Shown piece after piece: positions 62,438 through 64,000 of a stretch of 64,000 nucleotides of DNA. Within the stretch, counting starts at the first letter, position 1, and the number at the start of each line of letters is the position of its first letter. The notes beneath the pieces were generated by a model that was not told the origin of the DNA, did no database searches, and was given only the letters and a program-made list of their open reading frames with translations. The stretch is from Roseovarius sp. THAF27 (GTDB lineage: Bacteria > Pseudomonadota > Alphaproteobacteria > Rhodobacterales > Rhodobacteraceae), in assembly GCF_009363655.1 (NCBI RefSeq), contig NZ_CP045394.1:107914-171913 (forward strand). The letters run 5' to 3'. The position numbers and the translations under genes were made by a program.

Positions 62438-64000
62438 AGCCGGAAATTCTGAACCGCATAGCACTGCTCCACCGTTTGCTTTCGCGGATGACGCTTGGTT
62501 TCGTCGCCGGGGCGCTGACCGTTCTGACTTTCCCGCCTTTCTCGCTTCTCCTGCTTGTTCCCGTTGCCTATTCCGCGTTGTTTGTCGGTCTTCGCGGTCT
62601 CTCCTTCGGGCGCGCTTTCCTCGTCGGCTGGGCGTTTGGTCTTGGCCAGTTCGGTTTCGGGATTTCGTGGATTGCAGAGAGTTTCTACGTCGAGGGCGAG
62701 CGGTTCGGGGCGATGGCGATCCCGGCCGTCGCGGGATTGTCCGCAGGTCTCGCAATTTTCCCAGCCATTGCCGCAGCGCTCTTCGCCGAAATCGCGCGGC
62801 GCGGAGCCATGGGCAGTCTCTTGGCCTGCCTCGTGTTCGCGACCTCCTGGACCGTGGCAGAGTGGTTGCGTGGTCACGTTCTGACGGGGTTTCCCTGGAA
62901 CCTCGCCGGCTACGCACTTGTAGACTACGCCGCCCTTCGCCAGACCGCCGCCTGGGTCGGAAGCTATGGGCTAAGCTTTCTCACCGTGTTCGTCGCGGCA
63001 CTTCCCGGCGCGGCTGTCATGACGTCCGGGCGGCAACGATTGACCGTTTCGCTCATGGCGCTGGCCGGCATCGCGACGATGTGGGCTGTCGGCACGCTTC
63101 GCCTCCAGTCGGATGCACAACAGCCACCCGGTGTCGACCTGCGCATCGTCCAGGGCAACATTCCACAAGAGGAGAAATGGGCGCCCGAGAACCGCGAGGC
63201 GACCTTCGCGCGCTATCTTGAGCTTTCAACCCAGCCCGGCGATTTCGACGTTCTTCTTTGGCCGGAAACCGCCTTTCCGGGTTTCCTCGATGAGGATACG
63301 GAGGCACGGGATCGCATTGCCGCTGCGCTACCAGACGGCAGGGTGCTGCTCACCGGTGTGCCGGACCGTGTACCGAGCGAAGATGGCACCCGATATTTCA
63401 ACACGGTCCAGGCTTTTGGCGCGACCGGCAGAATCCTGACCGGATACGCGAAACACCATCTCGTACCCTTCGGCGAATATGTGCCATTCCGTGGCTGGTT
63501 GCCCATCGAGCGGCTCACGGCGGGTCTGGGCGATTTTACGCCCGGACCGGGCCCGCGAACGCTTGCGCTTCCGGGTGTGCCGCTGGTCGCCGTGGCGATC
63601 TGCTATGAGATCATCTTCCCAGGTCATGTAGTCGACGACCTGTTCCGACCCGACTGGATCTTCAACGCGACAAACGATGCCTGGTTTGGCAGCAGCATCG
63701 GACCTGAGCAGCATCTGGCTTCCGCACGCATGCGCGCCATAGAGGAAGGCCTTCCTGTCATTCGAGCCGCGAATACAGGCATCTCTGCGGTCATCGACGC
63801 GAACGGAGAGATCGTTGCGCGGCTCGAGACCGGCGAAACGGGCATCATCGACGCTAGTCTGCCCTCCGCGCGGCCGCCGACACTCTACGCGAGCTTCGGG
63901 GACTGGATGCTGCTGGCGCTCATCTTGGCTTCGTGGAGCTGGGCAATGGCGACCAATGCGACGGCGCGCTATCGCCGCATGAGAAACACCGTCATGCAAA
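62434..64000 (+). CDS. lnt: apolipoprotein N-acyltransferase Lnt, 3' end beyond the window
   Basis: At least 522 residues, open to the window end. The GTG at 62434 overlaps the lspA stop by 4 bases; an ATG at 62404 in the same frame is an alternative. About six N-terminal helices (FVAGALTVLTFPPFSLLLLV) precede a nitrilase-like domain with the triad Glu in LWPETAFPG, Lys in YAKHHLVPFGEYVP and Cys in VAICYEIIFP. Lnt adds the third acyl chain to lipoproteins. With Lgt and LspA it completes the maturation pathway in this island. Confidence 0.92.
   Translation, partial: MKPEILNRIALLHRLLSRMTLGFVAGALTVLTFPPFSLLLLVPVAYSALFVGLRGLSFGRAFLVGWAFGLGQFGFGISWIAESFYVEGERFGAMAIPAVAGLSAGLAIFPAIAAALFAEIARRGAMGSLLACLVFATSWTVAEWLRGHVLTGFPWNLAGYALVDYAALRQTAAWVGSYGLSFLTVFVAALPGAAVMTSGRQRLTVSLMALAGIATMWAVGTLRLQSDAQQPPGVDLRIVQGNIPQEEKWAPENREATFARYLELSTQPGDFDVLLWPETAFPGFLDEDTEARDRIAAALPDGRVLLTGVPDRVPSEDGTRYFNTVQAFGATGRILTGYAKHHLVPFGEYVPFRGWLPIERLTAGLGDFTPGPGPRTLALPGVPLVAVAICYEIIFPGHVVDDLFRPDWIFNATNDAWFGSSIGPEQHLASARMRAIEEGLPVIRAANTGISAVIDANGEIVARLETGETGIIDASLPSARPPTLYASFGDWMLLALILASWSWAMATNATARYRRMRNTVMQ

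Overview
The window looks like a metal-resistance island, chiefly for copper with a zinc-type arm, from an alphaproteobacterium. Rhodobacterales-like gene content is the best guess, from the overall look of the proteins and the mostly GC-rich coding sequence; no rRNA or other phylogenetic marker is present to confirm it. I see no replication, partition or conjugation genes and no tRNA, so plasmid versus chromosomal island cannot be settled.

Layout. 1-0.45 kb: end of a phosphonate-type ABC permease. 0.45-5.6 kb: three L,D-transpeptidase genes around a ZntA-type P-type ATPase and a small lipoprotein. 6-9 kb: an unknown membrane protein, IS3 debris, and a duplicated cupredoxin-CusF gene next to a truncated multicopper oxidase. 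9.1-16.6 kb: a small secreted protein, CopA and CopB, then a second transcription unit behind a CueR-like promoter (small membrane protein, TVP38-like protein, unknown protein, APC permease, Lgt). 16.7-26.7 kb: a decaying stretch. Rieske/YfcC, DUF5676, EamA and beta-propeller pseudogenes carry seven in-frame stop codons between them, interspersed with intact genes (methyltransferase-DUF2933, a copper-type P-type ATPase, a 52-residue Cys-rich protein, an ECF sigma factor with a Cys-rich tail). 27-31 kb: a two-component system with two EF-hand proteins and a SHOCT gene cleanly split by an IS3 element. 31.5-41.9 kb: a broken L,D-transpeptidase, cytochrome c - multicopper oxidase - cytochrome c - DsbA-like unit, divergent copZ and copA-cueR, a K+ channel-like gene, IS630, DUF305 and glutaredoxin-MauE. 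41.9-46.2 kb (minus): small secreted protein, lipoprotein, TolC-like protein, multicopper oxidase, cupredoxin-CusF. 46.7-53.3 kb (minus): CueR-type promoter, then small secreted protein, multicopper oxidase, DUF411, two tiny membrane proteins, cytochrome c, two thioredoxin-like proteins, Sco, CcdA. 53.4-56.4 kb (minus): MerR regulator, two CDF transporters and a transglutaminase-like protein. 56.5-64 kb (plus): Sco, DsbB-like, DsbA-like, PCuAC, Sco, M23 peptidase, DUF411, ZIP, LspA, Lnt, behind a palindromic MerR-type promoter.

How it may work. Copper is pumped from the cytoplasm by P-type ATPases (with CopZ and CueR), oxidised or bound in the periplasm by several multicopper oxidases, cupredoxin-CusF, PCuAC and DUF411 proteins, and exported or sequestered by CopB and TolC-like proteins. 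Thiol-redox proteins (CcdA, TlpA, DsbE, DsbA, DsbB, Sco) could protect or repair periplasmic cysteines and metal sites. Less expected is the envelope-maintenance content: three intact and one broken L,D-transpeptidase, an M23 peptidase, and all three lipoprotein-maturation enzymes (Lgt, LspA, Lnt). Several of these lie behind MerR-family promoters with the characteristic 19-bp spacer. This suggests, as an inference, that the island carries replacement copies of metal-sensitive envelope enzymes as well as detoxification genes. All calls are from reading the sequence; no database search was run.
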